64,000 bases of DNA from Pyrrhosoma nymphula (lineage: Eukaryota; Arthropoda; Insecta; Odonata; Coenagrionidae), in assembly GCA_963573305.1 (NCBI GenBank), contig OY754332.1:138439977-138503976 (forward strand), written 5' to 3'. The notes beneath the pieces were generated by a model. That model saw only the letters and a list, made by a program, of their open reading frames with translations. It searched no databases and was not told the DNA's origin. Of the stretch, positions 11,801 through 25,284 are shown one piece after another. Numbering within the stretch: position 1 is the first letter of the stretch; each line of letters begins with the position of its first letter. The position numbers and the translations under genes were made by a program.

Positions 11801-12379
11801 AGTAGCGCCTTCACTTTCTTTTGTGTCTTGAACAGCAAGCTATTCGTGGGGCTATAAACAGTTATTCGATGGAGTAAAATGCGCTAGGGAATACGGAAAA
11901 ATAGATGAAGCAAAGAAAAACTTTTTTCTTAATTTTCCGAAAAATGCTGATATTTTATCTAAAGCAGGAAAATGCATCTGGAAATGCATCATATTAAATC
12001 TATCTACAAACCTTCAAAACCACCAACGACATGAAGGCAAATCTTAAAATGAATCTCCAAAACCCAGTAGCGACTGCGGAAATTACAGGGGGCGCAATAG
12101 GCTACCCACTGGGGTATGGAATCTCCAGCTATTTATTATAAATCCAAGTCAAGGATTCTCGAGACGTACCGCAGTTTACAAATGCAGTCTGTGAACATTG
12201 AGGTGATCAAGTTTTCCACATTTATTAAAATAAAGAGAGAGAGATATGTCACTGCAGTTACTTTTCTCTTAAACAATCAAACAAAGAAATCAAAAACTAC
12301 TATAACAGTATGGGATATTAATTAATAATAAACATTCAGGAGAAAATTTTCACTGGTCAGTGTTCAAACGACCATATGA
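8861..12379. other. Non-coding, mostly AT-rich, no recognised element
   Basis: No ORF longer than about 85 codons and none with recognisable motifs. Two patches have higher GC: 8880-9140 and 11625-11800. The second gives an open minus-strand frame with no family resemblance I recognise. No tRNA, SINE head or TIR pair was seen. Confidence 0.55.
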
Positions 12380-14790
12380 GGGTAAAAAAGCGGATCAACA
12401 GCCTCCTCGGGGAATACTGAAAAAACGGCTTGTCCGGCTGATGCTGCACATCAACGTGTAGGGCTAACCACCCTACGCGCTGTGAAACTGGTTCCGTGGA
12501 CGACCAGAAACGCCAACATCATCTAGCCCCTCTCGGATGGGGTCCAAGCCAAGTTGGGGGAGGCAATGATGACAAACCATCAAAGAAGGGATCAATTAAA
12601 GGGGTACCTACTCGCGTGCCATGCTGCTAATGAACCCTGTCACAGGGTGTACATAGCCAGAACGCATTCTCTGTGGTGAGAGATGCATCCTGAGCACTCC
12701 CATCTCACGCAGCAGAATCTGCGATATTACGTGGCCCAACTGCAATGACGCCGCAACCGTGGCGGGAAAGGGGATGATAAGCGGCCGGCTGACTCTGACT
12801 TAAGGTTTATGAGCCCTATAACCTACGATGAGGCACAGCTAAGGCAGAGAATTATTCAACAAACGACTTCTCTACGGGACGGACAACTGTCCCCGTTAGC
12901 CTCGTAGTTAAAGCTCTTTTCGAAAGTTCTCTCTGGAAAGTAAACTTCGAGGTCTACGCTGCTGCCAAAGTAAATGCCTCCTCCAAAATAAAACCCTAAT
13001 GGGAGGATCAGACAGCAGTTATCCTGAAGCAGCTTTACCCGAAGATCACGCAGGCAACAAGCGTCAAAACTTCTTCGTGTGATACATGTAAATTCTGGAC
13101 GCTCCTTCACTATATATGTAAATCACATTGCGTGTAACATGCGGGCGCACCATCACACACCGAAGAAAGACATGCTGCCAACACTTAAACAGCACGAGGT
13201 GGAAAAAGTTAAGGCGTTGATGGCGGCCAAGAGAACACTGGTCAAGAGGAGAAGGGCTAATAAGGAAAACTCAAACTTTTCCTTCCGCCCCCCCCCCCCC
13301 AACCTCCAACCCCGGCTGTTGTCCAATCTCCTCCATCTATCCCAAGGGTAGAACAGGGGTAGAAGAAAGATGGAAGGCCATCAACGAGACTTCAAAGCCA
13401 TTCATGAACGACACTCCAGCACTGGCCCTCTTTGAAGAATATTGCGACCGCCGCCCATGTCACACACCCTTGAGGTGGCTTGCAGAGTACTATGTAATGT
13501 CACACGGATGGTACCCTGTCAGCCTCAGAATGCTGAAGAAGACACTTCATGACAAGCAGAATTTCTCGGCACCAGGAACGGACGCCATGAATATCTTTTG
13601 TAGGATGAAATTCACTTCCATGCACAAACACCTTGCCAGAATCTTCAAATCCTCTCTCACTGGTGTAGAACCCATTCACCCTTGACTGACTGAGGAATGC
13701 ACGGTTCTGATACCGAAAAAGAGAGCTTTGCAGCCCAAAAACTACCGCCCCATAGCCTGCCTCTACACCGTGTATAAGGCGTACACCTCCATCCTCAACA
13801 ACCTGATCCTCCGGACACATCCAACCGGTTTGGGGGTTGTTGAATGAGCCGAAGAGCTCAATGTGATACATCGTAGGATGCAAGGACAACCTGCCCAGGG
13901 ACAGGTGTGTTTGCCAGGAGGCTATTTAATATAGGCTTCAAATGTCAATGGCGTGGGTGGACTACCGAAAGGCATTCGATATCACTAAGCATTCGCTCAT
14001 CATTGCCATATTGAAGTCTATGATAGTCCAACCAGAGGTTGTGTCCTGCATCCAACGCCAGTTATCCCTCTTGAAAACGCACTTCGTCCTTACTTCAGGA
14101 AAGCGGACAGTTATATAAAAGTTGGTAACATACCACCGAAACGTTTACCAAGCAGATGGCCAGAGTCCTCTCCTGTTCTGCATTGCTCTCTTCCCTCTTT
14201 CTCCTGCATTGCAATATGAAACAGGATGCATGTGCATTGACCCGGGAAAGAGGAAATATAAGGTCACCCATCTGCTTTACATGAAAGACCTTGAGCTCTA
14301 TGCTTCTAGGGTGAAACACCTCAGTGCTGCCCTGGACAAGGTGCATAAATAGAGTGAGGAAAAAGGAATTGAGTTCCGTCCGGACAAATGTGCAACACCT
14401 TGCGAAGAGAAAATTTGGAGCCAACAGGGAAGACGTTTAACTCATTGACAGCAACATCGTTCGTCATCCTCATGGCGATGAGACCTAAGATTATCTGGGG
14501 GTTCCCCAGTGCCAGATGCAGGAGGTAAGAGCATTGAAGAAAGACTTAACCGCAAAATATCGACAGCTTCTCAGACGAATATCGAGCTGAGCTCACTAGC
14601 AAGAATACGGTTCTTGCAACTAGCATGTTCACAGTTCTGACCCTGATCTAGACCTTTAGATGCATGAAATAGATCGTCAATGAGTTGCAAAACTTCGACC
14701 AAGGGACGAGGAAAATGATGACTATCCATTGGAATCTTTCATCGCCAGAACTCATCTCCCACCAAATCAAGGTGGTAGAGGGCTAGTAAG
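12380..14790 (+). pseudogene. Decayed R2/R4/NeSL-like LINE
   Basis: The element starts with a conserved 5' region (see hairpin at 12455) and an N-terminal coding part readable as LLACHAANEP...HSLW.EMHPEHSHL (about 12615-12710), which matches the minus-strand copy at 58.3 kb. RT motifs follow: ILPK-type VLIPKKRALQPKNYRPIACL (about 13700-13760), WVDYRKAFD (about 13960), QADGQSPLLFC (about 14150) and HLLYMKDLELYA (about 14270), where the catalytic YxDD is degraded to YMKD. The motif style (THLLYMDDLKLYA type) fits LINEs with a restriction-like endonuclease. Many stops and shifts are present, and the 3' end is not clear. Confidence 0.65.
12455..12479 (+). other. Conserved RNA hairpin in the LINE 5' region, copy 1
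   Basis: CGTGTAGGG, loop CTAACCA, CCCTACGCG: nine pairs including one G-U. The minus-strand copy of the same LINE (58490-58520) has a 12-bp hairpin at the homologous place, with loop CAAACCA and a changed but still paired position (A-U here, G-C there). It lies upstream of the coding part and is probably a structural element of the LINE RNA. Confidence 0.6.
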
Positions 14791-17700
14791 TCTGGACTGA
14801 CTGCATAACAGCATGCCCCCTGTTCCACAAGACAGACCCCATTTCTTAGACTTCTTAAGAGATTTTTTGAGAGTTATAGACGTTTTTTGCACTCTCTATC
14901 TTGAATTTTTTTATTCAAGGGGTTGAAAAAAATTATTTTTCTACTGGAATCACACACACATTGAGTCACACCATACTTCGTATTAAGTCTAGGTGACTAT
15001 TCGTTCCATGAAGGCAAAGGGTAACGAAATGATAGGGTTTCACTGTCCTAGAAAAGTTGAATTTTTTGCTAGTGGTTCCATCCTAAAACGACCAAGGCAT
15101 CTAATCCAATAAATTATAATAATACGATAATACATACAAACCTTGGTCACTTCACAATGTACATTGTAAAGGAAACAGTAATGTTAGCAAATAGATTCAA
15201 GCAGATATTTTTAAAAATAGGGATTTGGATACAATTAGAAAATATACTTCTCGCATACCAACAAAAAAGAATGATAGAAATAGTGGTTTGTATAAATGTT
15301 TTTAACCTCTCAAGAAGAGATTTAATATTTGAGCATTTAACTTCTCATGGGGTATTTAAATTGATGCATAAGGCAAGTGGACATACGCCGTACGTCAAAA
15401 CACTGCTGGGACAGAAAATAGGGTCTGTACACGTGTACGTCGAAACAGCTTGAGAGGTTAAGAAGCACTTCACAGTTCACACATCTGTTGAGAGAAGAAA
15501 AAGGTTAAGGAAAATAATCAATGAATACCAAATACATGTGGCATCCTTTTAAATGTGCATTTCATTTCTGCATTCTGCACTTGATTGCTATAGTTTTCAA
15601 ACAATATTACTAGGATGAATACAATGATTCTTGTTGTACCTATCACGCTTTTCATCCTAGTGAAATGGAATGTATGAAACAATCTTAATGGAATGATACA
15701 CTTATCAATTCCACTGCGATTTTAATGAAGCTAACATGTTACATCAATCAATGCCTTCCAATGAAGGAGTCCTATATTTTTTACTACCTGGAAAATACTC
15801 ATTCATAACTTTAGGGAAAACAAGAACATGAAATTCAACAACCTGAAATTATTTTCTAATTATATTAATTTAATATGAGAAGCTGACGCATTAGCTGAAT
15901 GTGTGTCAAGCTCCTCCCCTGAATGTCTGAAAAGCCTTCATTAACTTTTCTTGATAAAAAACAGTTCATCCAGCTGGTTTAATAGCTGAACACTGTCAGT
16001 GCTAGCTATGAGCTCCCATAATAACAGGTCATTGCCAATTAGAAAAAATACATGGTAGAGGGCAGCTACTTCTTATCTGCAACAATGTGTGAAACAACTA
16101 TGACATGGCAAATTAAATTCAATTTTATGAACCTAAGCATCAATGCTACTAAAATCACCTTTCCTAATCAGACAGTGAATTACATTATGGGGATGTTACC
16201 AGTATTTTTCACTGAACTTCATTCTCAACATGAAAATTACATTAGAATACAATGTCACTTCACTTGAATTGCAATAAAATATAAATGAAATGATTTAAAG
16301 ACATGAACAGACATGAAACAAGAGACAAAAGAATGAATGAATGAATGAATAAAAGACATCCTAGTCGACTGAAAGTTTAAAAAATCCATTCAGCCATAAA
16401 TTCCAGGTTTTATCTATGAGTTAAATCAATCATTCTAAGCGAGGTAATGACTTAAGCAATTTTCTAAAAAAATATTATAGTAAATGGTGAACAAAAGTAG
16501 CTCAGATCCATTTCCATTGTACTCAGAGAGAAGTGACTCCTTCCTTAAAATTACATATAAACTCAACACACAAAATAATGAATCCACCACTTATCAGTAA
16601 CTAGGCTTAAAGTTATTCCAAATTTTACTAAACAAATCTAAGGGCATTAATGATTAACAAAGAGAAAAGACGGAAAACATAATTGGACAAAAATTAGCAT
16701 GTAGGAAGACTTGAAAAAAGAGAAGTTAACAATTATAAACACCTTGATTTGATGCCATAGACATTATGTGCCATTGCAATGTGTAGGGCCAAAAAAACAG
16801 TATTTCTCAATAAAACTAGCAATGACTGCTAGTTGCAGCATTATATCTAAGGCAGTAAAAATACACTTGAAATATGAGAATGAAGAACCACCAATAATAC
16901 TTTTAGAAATAATAAAGAAATATCAACATGCATGAGCACAAAAAATATTTAAATCTTATCCACTTTTGTGAATGTCACAAAATTCTATGCATCTGCCAGT
17001 CCTGCCAACATATCTGGCTGAAGGGCACAAAAAATGTAATCGTATTTGACCTCCAGATGAATTTAAAAATAGGAAATAAGGACATAAACCAGCAATCAAA
17101 ATTACTGACACATGTTTATACTTTAACAGCATTCTAAAGAGGATATGACAATGCCAATTTAGTCAAATACAACATTAGTTAAATTCAATCTTTACATAGT
17201 TGGCTGAAAAATATAGATGTTTGCACATTATTGATTCAAACTACTATAAAGTGATTCTATTCCTAATAATAAGCTTTGAATAATTTTTACAGCAACTCAG
17301 TGGTTCTGCATAAAAACATATGTTAATTATTTGCTCTTCACTCCTTGACTGATGCAAACAGTGGTTCACTATTTAATTCACCATCACAAAAAACAAATAA
17401 AAAGATTGAAGAGTGCAATTCTAAACTTCATATTTCACTTCTTTACTCAGAGAAATAAGGCAAAACATACTGTCATATCAAGATGATATTCTTCCCCTGA
17501 TGTTACTGTCAATGACAGGAGAATGAAGAAAATGACAAGCACACATCAACTCATGAATGAAAGCATTCTATGATTAACTAAAACAATGAGAGAGAGATAA
17601 AATAATATCGAACTATTCTAAATATAAAGGGAAATATTTTTTTGTCCAAGAACCAAAAATAACTGCATCTCAACACGGAAGAGGGAAAGTAGGAGGGAAA

Positions 17701-19489
17701 GATCACAACCAGAGGAAATGAGTTAGCTTTGGGAATACAAATGAATGGTGAGCTGCTATAAATCAATTCCAGGAACAGCTGTTATCATTTGTTCATTTCC
17801 AATCATAAGCCAATATGTACTTTTCTAATACCAAAAATGCACTACACCTTGAAAAATACTGACTGGTTGTAAGACTACCGCTCACAAAGTAATGATAAGA
17901 CTAAAACTTGCAAATAGCTAATATGCAAAGCCATTTACACAAAAAGGAGGAAAAAATTTATCCAGGAAGAACAATTTGATTACGAGATTACCAATGGAAC
18001 AAAAAAGACTATGCAACTCCTCTAAGATGATAATTCAACCATAGATTTGTATTTTCTCATATGGATATTTCTGCACACACTTCATATATTGTCATAACAC
18101 ACACTGAATATGATATACACCACATTTTCCTGACCACATAACTTGATTATCAAAGAAATACTTTGAATTGGGAATGAAAATCTATAATAATTATTATTAC
18201 TACATAACCATCAAAATACAAATTAAATATGGAAGCCAAAACCACAATAAAGAGAATTTAAATTTCAGAGAAAGCTTTTTCAAGATGAAAGGGCATTATG
18301 GCATGAACTAGCAGGCAATAAAAGAAATGATAATTTGCTAGCAATGAAAGATGAGAGGTTAACGCCAAAAATTCAATTGCTGGTGTTGTGAATAAAGGTA
18401 AATACATTCCCATGATCTTCAAGATTTGATTTAGGTTGAAATTAAACGTAGGAAGAAAAACTAAGGTTTAAAAATGTATAGATGAAAAGGAATGCAACAT
18501 TAAAAGCCAAGGCGCCAGAGGATGAAATAATGCTAAATATATCAGGTAACAGCAGATAGAGCATTATTTCATAAGCATTTAGGGGGAGAGAAAATTTGAA
18601 TACTATATATTAACAGTAATAGCAAATAAAATAAGCCATGACCATAAGAATATATTAATATTTTGTACTCACTTGAACTTTTTTTATGAGATTAACCCCA
18701 AAAATACAATAAAAACAAAGAACTGCAACTAAAAATAATGTCCCAGTGAGTCTGGTGAATGAAGAAAAAAATTATCACAAAAAAAGAAAGTTACTAAAAT
18801 AAATAAAAATATTGACTAAAATTGCAAAAAAATTCAGACAACATGAACACCTAAATTATCTTCAAAATTATAGAAACAAATGAAAGAAAATAGGAATGGA
18901 TTTACAAAGTCATAGTATTTACGTTAATTACTACATGGTTAGTTATGTGGAATAAAAAAAAATATTAACATTGAAAACATTTCCTACAAAGCCTCATGCC
19001 AACTGTAAACCAAAGAGTAGTGCGTAATAAGGAAGGCAAGTTGTGGGAATTCCTGAAAGGAATCCCAATTCCTACTTGAGTACTTAGCGGAGTTCGCATT
19101 CCCAGCTCATTTATAACTACAACCATTGCTAAGGAATAACATAACCAGCAAATGAAAACATAAGGGGAATTCTCCTGGTTGCGAGACATGTAGAAATAAA
19201 AATAAAAAGTAATCTAGCAGAAAAATGGATCATGATGCAATGATTGAAATAGGAGGGAAAATACAAGCCCATTTGGAACATGAGTTCACAATTTCTTCAG
19301 AACTCAGCATTACATTAACTTGTAATCAAGTAGTAAGCTACCTGCATTGCACCAAAAAAAACTTAATCTCAATGGCCTAACATTTCTCAAGAAAATCTTT
19401 TTGAATCCACATCGATAGACAAAAAAAAACAAGCCGCAGAGTATCATATAAATATCATCAAATAACACAGTGTCAAGCAATTAATAACT
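14791..19489. other. AT-rich non-coding stretch
   Basis: Low GC, stops in all frames, and no ORF over about 100 codons. The longest, 15157-15453, is lysine/isoleucine-rich and looks random. No repeats with clear ends were seen except the short GAAT microsatellite. It could be intergenic DNA or intron; nothing in the sequence decides this. Confidence 0.6.
16331..16350. repeat. GAAT microsatellite, five units
   Basis: GAATGAATGAATGAATGAAT. Short, with no LINE sequence attached, although the RTE-like LINEs in this window end in the same unit. Confidence 0.8.
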
Positions 19490-19590
19490 GCGAAATTCCA
19501 CACAGGAAAAATCATTTGCCTTAACCGGGACTCCAAGCTGAATCCCTAGATATCGCACAGAGTGCTTTATTCAGCTACTGAGGTGTCCTC
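19490..19590 (-). repeat. tRNA-derived SINE fragment, minus strand
   Basis: Minus-strand sequence runs from GACACCTCAGTAGCTGAATA through TAAAGCACTCTGTGCGATAT and AGTCCCGGTTAAGG to TTTTTCCTGTGTGGAATTTC. Each part aligns with the plus-strand SINE at 19826-19925. The box B region is degraded (GCTTGGAGTCC where GGTTCGAGTCC is expected). Confidence 0.65.
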
Positions 19591-19825
19591 CTCCGATGAC
19601 TTTTGAGGAATTTAAAGCAGCGAGTTGTTCAGGACTGCCCGACAATGCTGTCACAGAAGCAGTCCAAAGTGTGCACTTAGTGCCACCACCCACGAGGTTA
19701 AAGCCAAGAATGGAACACAAGATGTTCACTCTTTTGACAAATTTTCACACTTCTGACTATGCTGTCCAGCAGTCCTGAGCAACTTGTTCCTTTAAAGCCC
19801 TCATAAATCCACAGAGGAAAAGGAT

Positions 19826-19925
19826 GTCTCGGAAGCTTCACAGGCTAAAGCACTCGGCACGATATCGAGGGATCCGGGTTCGAGTCCCGGTCAAGGTGAA
19901 TTATTTTTCCTCTGTGGAATTTCGA
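19826..19925 (+). repeat. tRNA-derived SINE, plus strand
   Basis: A tRNA-like head with a perfect box B (GGGTTCGAGTCCCGG, 19876-19890) and box-A-like GGCTAAAGC, followed by AAGGTGAATTATTTTTCCTC. It is not a functional tRNA, since no acceptor stem closes and body sequence follows directly. A 14-bp inverted repeat (TCCACAGAGGAAAA, 19808-19821 and 19905-19918) brackets the head. Confidence 0.7.
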
Positions 19926-22900
19926 ATCTTATGTGCACTTGCGGGTGACTTCATAAAGGTAATGCCGTAGCTAGTCCCAGTATCGTTAAAATTCTAAATT
20001 TAAAACTTAATGACCAAGAAAAATGAAGGGCAATCACCTAGTGGAGAGACTTTCTCTTGGCCAGTAAGTTTTTATCAAATTTTAAAGCATATTAAATTGT
20101 TTTACATAGCTACATTACAATATAAGAACCCTCAGTGCGTCAAATGTCTCAAATAACATTTAATAAAACTAGGTTGATTGTGATTTTTTAGTAGCATTGT
20201 TCAGTGGTGGATTAAGGTTGTTGCTTTGGGGATTCCTACTTTTTGGGGGTCTGGGGTTATGTCGTACTTAATGACCACCATTTTTCCTACTTTACCAGGA
20301 ATTTCCTGTTTTACAAGGGGGGAGGGGGTGGCCGCTACTAGCAGTGTGTATAGCTGATGTTCATTGTTCATTTTCACACTTTTATATACTGTGATACACA
20401 TGCATGATTTAAAAATTTAAATGCCATATCACCTTCATCTAAAGTAACCCCACAATAATACCAGACACTAAAATTAAGATAACAAAATGTTAGTGAAGCA
20501 AAAGTTCTCATTATACATTAATGCAATAAATAAAATATGTCGTAGCTTTGATAGTGTGTAAACATTCTCAATCTCAGCTACTCTCTTTCATCCTTCATTT
20601 TAATTTCAGGATTACAACTATAAAGTGTGTATGATATTGACCTTTGTAATACTTGATTAAATTACATGAACACCATCAGAAAATAAGAAATAATGTGTAT
20701 TATGTTTAATTTCCTTTATGGCTCATCTCTCCATATTATATTGCCGAGGGCAGGAATAGTTTGACAAGTATAGGAGGATAAAAATGTACTACAAACCAAA
20801 TAAAATATTTATGCTCTTAAAAATTGAAACCGTACAATACGTAATGAAATATGAATAAGAATAACGCTAACACTTGAGGCTAAAAGTAAGCCTACAACAA
20901 ACTATTCAGACAGTTTACGTCATGAACCTTTCCACTTAGTTAACTACTCTCATAGACCTACACAGAACCTAAAAAAGTGAATTGCATCAGGAGTGCATAG
21001 TAAGTACTGGACAAATCTCAAAATTTCATAACTCCCAAAATTTGGCAGCGATTCAATCTACCACATCACTAATGCCAAGTTGTCTCAAGAATGGCTGTGA
21101 CTTTGGAGCACACTGAGTTACACCGATTATTACCATACATCTTCGAGCATAAGTCAAAGTCATTTTTTCAAGCAAAAATAATCGACTCAAATCTTTGACT
21201 CGAGTCTTAAGTCGAGGTGAAAAATTACTTAATCTCCTAGTTTTGCATTGGTTATGAGATATATGTGCAATACAAATGGCCTTGAGGATGGATTAGTACC
21301 ACAAAGAGGAAATACTAAGTGTATTAGGCAGTGATGGGTCCTAATACATAACTTAGTGCTTAAATCTAATGGATTTATTGACGAATATTCTCCGTGGCTT
21401 ATCAGTAACAGAGATAAATATAGTTTTATGCAGACGATATGCAGAAATATATTGACCCTGAAAAAGTAACCTTATTTAGTGACTCGACTAGAAGTCGATA
21501 GTAGGTTTTAACTATCTGAAAAGAGGAAGAAATTTCTCCACTTACACTCAAGTATATAAGGTAGTTTGCTACATTTAAGCAGCACTTCTTTCTCTCTTCT
21601 TCACTAATACGACTAAGCATTGCTGCAACTGGGAAAACTAAATTCAATACTCAACTTACTATAGCGCCTGACACAAGAAAAGAAATTGACAATGATAAAG
21701 TCACCAGGGAAAAAAGGCTAATGATTATGTAAATTATTGAGACATATAGAAATATGAAAGACTATAAAAGAGTATTTCAATATAATTTTAACTCGGGGAG
21801 TTTGGGAAAAAGCTTTATTGTTTTACTTTTCACGAATAAACCTCATAACCTCATTCTATCGACAGGTTACTGGCAACAAAAAGAGAAAAAAAATCCTGAC
21901 CAACCTCATAACAATACATCAACCATATTTAAACATATAACAAGATATTTAATAACTGACATGGAAAAGTTGAGTGACTACCCAATCGCCCTTCCATCAA
22001 AGAAAGTACCATTTGTACAAGTGTAAAGAGTTACTAAAAATCCAAGTGCAAGAGGAAAGCCTGTATGGAAAAGTGCTACCTAGTAACCAACTGCATAAAT
22101 CTTTATGGAATTGTACAAACAGTTAAAACTCTGGTTGAATGAAGGTTCCCGTTTTGACATTTAATGTCATTGCCATCAAAGACAAAGTAAAAATAAACAT
22201 CATTCCAATGAATTCAGATAAGAGGTGAAATGAAATTGCAAATTGCAATTTCATTTCACCTCTTATTGCATTTCATTGCATTGCAAATGAAATTGCTTCA
22301 CACACAAATGAAAAACTGATACTTGTTCAAAATATCATTGATAATTTAAGTTTGTATTAATGCTTTTTGATTAGATACAGAAAAAAGGCTACAGATCTGA
22401 CACAGAAATATCATAAGAGTTTTTGCAAATACATTCTTCAGGAAAAACAAAACAAATACACGTAAGTGAAAATTAGAGTTTAGATCCAACAAGACAGAAT
22501 TTGCAGAAGTAACTACTGTTTACTTTATCAGATATTCTCACTAAGGAAATAGCTAGGTGAAAGCGCTGCTCCACGCATTTGAACAAAAAAACCTACATAG
22601 ATGTGTTCTTTCTTTTTTTTTTAGCTACAGTGAATTATTCATAAAAATCTAGGATAAAAGATCAAGAGTGTTAAGACCGTCCTTAGCATCCCAATTGAAT
22701 TCGTCCTATACATTCCTTTGTTAAGTATGGTTGGGAAAATTGCCTTCGTAATTAAAGAAATGCCCATGTGGTTTCCTTAAAGATTTTCAAATCAATTTCC
22801 TGCAGAGAAACTTTTCATTACTTTTACTTGCCTTGTTGCTAATCATTAATTTTCCAATTTTTTCATTTATGTCACAATATGAATAGAGGAAAATAGAAAT

Positions 22901-24689
22901 GCAGTATGAATCATAACATTTCCAACGTAAAACATAATTGAACAAAATTCAGGACACGATTACAGCTTTACAAGACACGCGCTACTCTCTCATTAAAACT
23001 TGCAAACAAGAGGATAATGCATAAGAAGGCCTTCCAATATCACTGAAGCCACGAAAAACTGCTAACATATACTGTACCATATAAGTGACTGTAGTGAATT
23101 TGGATGATTATTACCCAAGTCAAAATCGAAAATACAGGCTGTTCCTAAAACATTTCAGGGTGAACTACCAAATGTGATGATATTAGGCATTTACAACATT
23201 TATTCCATGATATTACAGCCCAATTAATTGGAAACTTAATTATTTTATGCATTCAAACACAAATAGAAGACCTGTTTTCCATTAAGTTGCTAATAAAACG
23301 GAAGTTGCATCTTAGTTATTTTCTAAAAAACAACTCTCCTGAAATAACGAGGCGTATTTCTCACGAACCTGGCAAGCACTGAACGGAATCGTTACTAAAA
23401 TCAACAACATTGGCATTGTTCAATAAATTTACAAAACGCTGTCAAGTTCTTCCGGGAAAAAATCAGCTAAGTTATAGACATTGGCCATAAAAAGCAACTG
23501 ACAAGATATAAGCGATCAACAAGGTAACTCACAGATACAAGAAAGATAAACAGCTGCAAACTAGGTATGGTTCAGCAAGTAATCGTAACTTCAATGAAAC
23601 TAATTTTATTGTCATTGCCGTTAATCAATCACGTAATAACACTAAACTCCAACAACATAATGAAGCAAAATCTTTCATAACTCAATTACTCAAAATATTC
23701 ACTACAAAAGATAATTAGTGACAACTTTTTCTCAAAGACATATGATACCTGGCAGGTAATGTAGCCTCTTCTGCTTGGGAAGACTTTTAAAAAATATTGC
23801 CAGATGTGCACCCAAAATACTTTCTCTCTCCTTACAACAACACCATAAACACATGCCCATACATTCTGGGAATCCGCCAAAATTTCATCAATACAGAAAG
23901 AGGCCCATAATGTACTTAAAACTACAAAATCTTAGGACACTCAAACTTGAGCTAATATTCAACAGCCCTCGATTCACAATGCTAATTTGGATAGATTTTC
24001 ACTCAATCTATTTATCTTACCTTAAAACAGTAGTTACAGAGGAAAACTTCTAGAAATTCACCCAAAATTGAGAGCCGCTTAAATAAACGAAACCTTCCTA
24101 CGTTACTCCGGCACAGTTGCAATTTACAATGACGTAAGCAGCAGGGTAACCAACAGTTCGGATAATATAAATCACGGGAAATGATAACACGGGCATAGAA
24201 TAATTTTTTATCAGTGTAAAACTGTTTTTTTTTCTATTAACGAAGCATTTCAAATTTCTCTTGTTCCTTCACATTCAAAATGACATATTTTACAGGTGTC
24301 TTGAGAATCGTCGTCTGCCGGGAATGAGAATTCCGTACCAACATTAGAAGTTTCATAGACAGAAGAGTGCCGATCAAAACGTAGCGTTCTTTTTGCACTG
24401 AAATATTTGGTAGTAAAATACAAATTATCTCTAGACTACTTTAATTCCACGGCATTAGTTAGTCGTTAGTATACTTAAAAAGGGAAAGAGTACGTAATGT
24501 AATAGAAGTGTTCCGGGTCATTGGATTATGTGAAGAAGTGCTTGCAACCGAAACATTCTTCCATGATTCTTCCTTTTAAGTTCTCTCATATCTCATTGTA
24601 GAGATATCATGGGAGGTTTTCCAAGAACATAAAAGCCAATAATGACAGTGGATTGAACAAGAAAAGAGGAAAAAAGTTTTCGGGATATT
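19926..24689. other. AT-rich non-coding stretch
   Basis: No coding region recognised. At 20194 the sequence CAGTGGTGGATTAAGG resembles the terminal repeat of hAT-type MITEs, but no matching end was found. A perfect palindrome lies at 22218-22266. The rest shows no motif I can name. Confidence 0.6.
22218..22266. repeat. Perfect 49-bp palindrome
   Basis: The left arm ATAAGAGGTGAAATG... (24 bp) and its exact inverse are separated by one A. Parts of the arm (ATGAAATTGC) recur in the next 50 bp. No coding or element context. Confidence 0.85.
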
Positions 24690-24840
24690 GACTCGGGACT
24701 GCAATGGTGCAGTGCCTACGGTAGAGAGTACTGGTTTACCATCACAATGCCTCGGGCACGAATATAATTCTTTCTTATTATTCGTGGTCTCGGGGGTCCC
24801 GGGTTCGAATTCAGTCAGTTGCGGAGATATAGTTCAGTGA
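24690..24840 (+). repeat. Possible tRNA-derived SINE head
   Basis: Contains CCCGGGTTCGAATTC (24799-24813), close to a pol III box B, preceded by imperfect CTCGGGCACGA...GTGGTCTCGGG. Box A and tail are not clear. It could be chance or an old SINE. Confidence 0.35.
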
Positions 24841-25284
24841 CATTCCAATCAGGACATAAGGACAGCATTTCAAGCTCAGGGCAGTGAATTTCGGAACTCA
24901 AGAATCTCCATTATTTTGCATTTTTTATTTCGAATTGCTGGAAGTTGAAATACCCTCGGATGGAGGTTTATTACACAAAGTGGTAATGAAAAACATATTT
25001 TCCCTCGAAAAATAATTCAATAAATTTTCGTAATATTATTTGATCTCGTTGGAATTAATTATTTGCGCTCGCCTGAGAGATATAAACGTGTGTGACATCA
25101 GTAGTCCTTCCCGCCATGATGCGCCGATTTTAGAATAAACGAACACGGAGGACGGAGAGTGGAGGCACATTACCTGCCCGTTGGTGAAATCTGCATTTTG
25201 GGAGGAACTGCGGAAAATTCGGCATATTTTTCCGGCTTTGCCCGTGCGATATAAGGTAAGATAAAACTTATCTCATCATGAATT
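24841..25284. other. Non-coding flank with a locally GC-richer patch
   Basis: 24841-25080 is AT-rich. 25080-25255 is richer in GC and ends with AAGGTAAG at about 25253-25260, which resembles a splice donor on the plus strand. I see no protein match. It may be an untranslated first exon or chance. Confidence 0.35.

Noticed and set aside
19826..19925. Functional tRNA genes at the box B matches (also 30.35, 52.5 and 55.0 kb)
   Set aside because: No closed acceptor stem, and each is followed by a shared SINE body.
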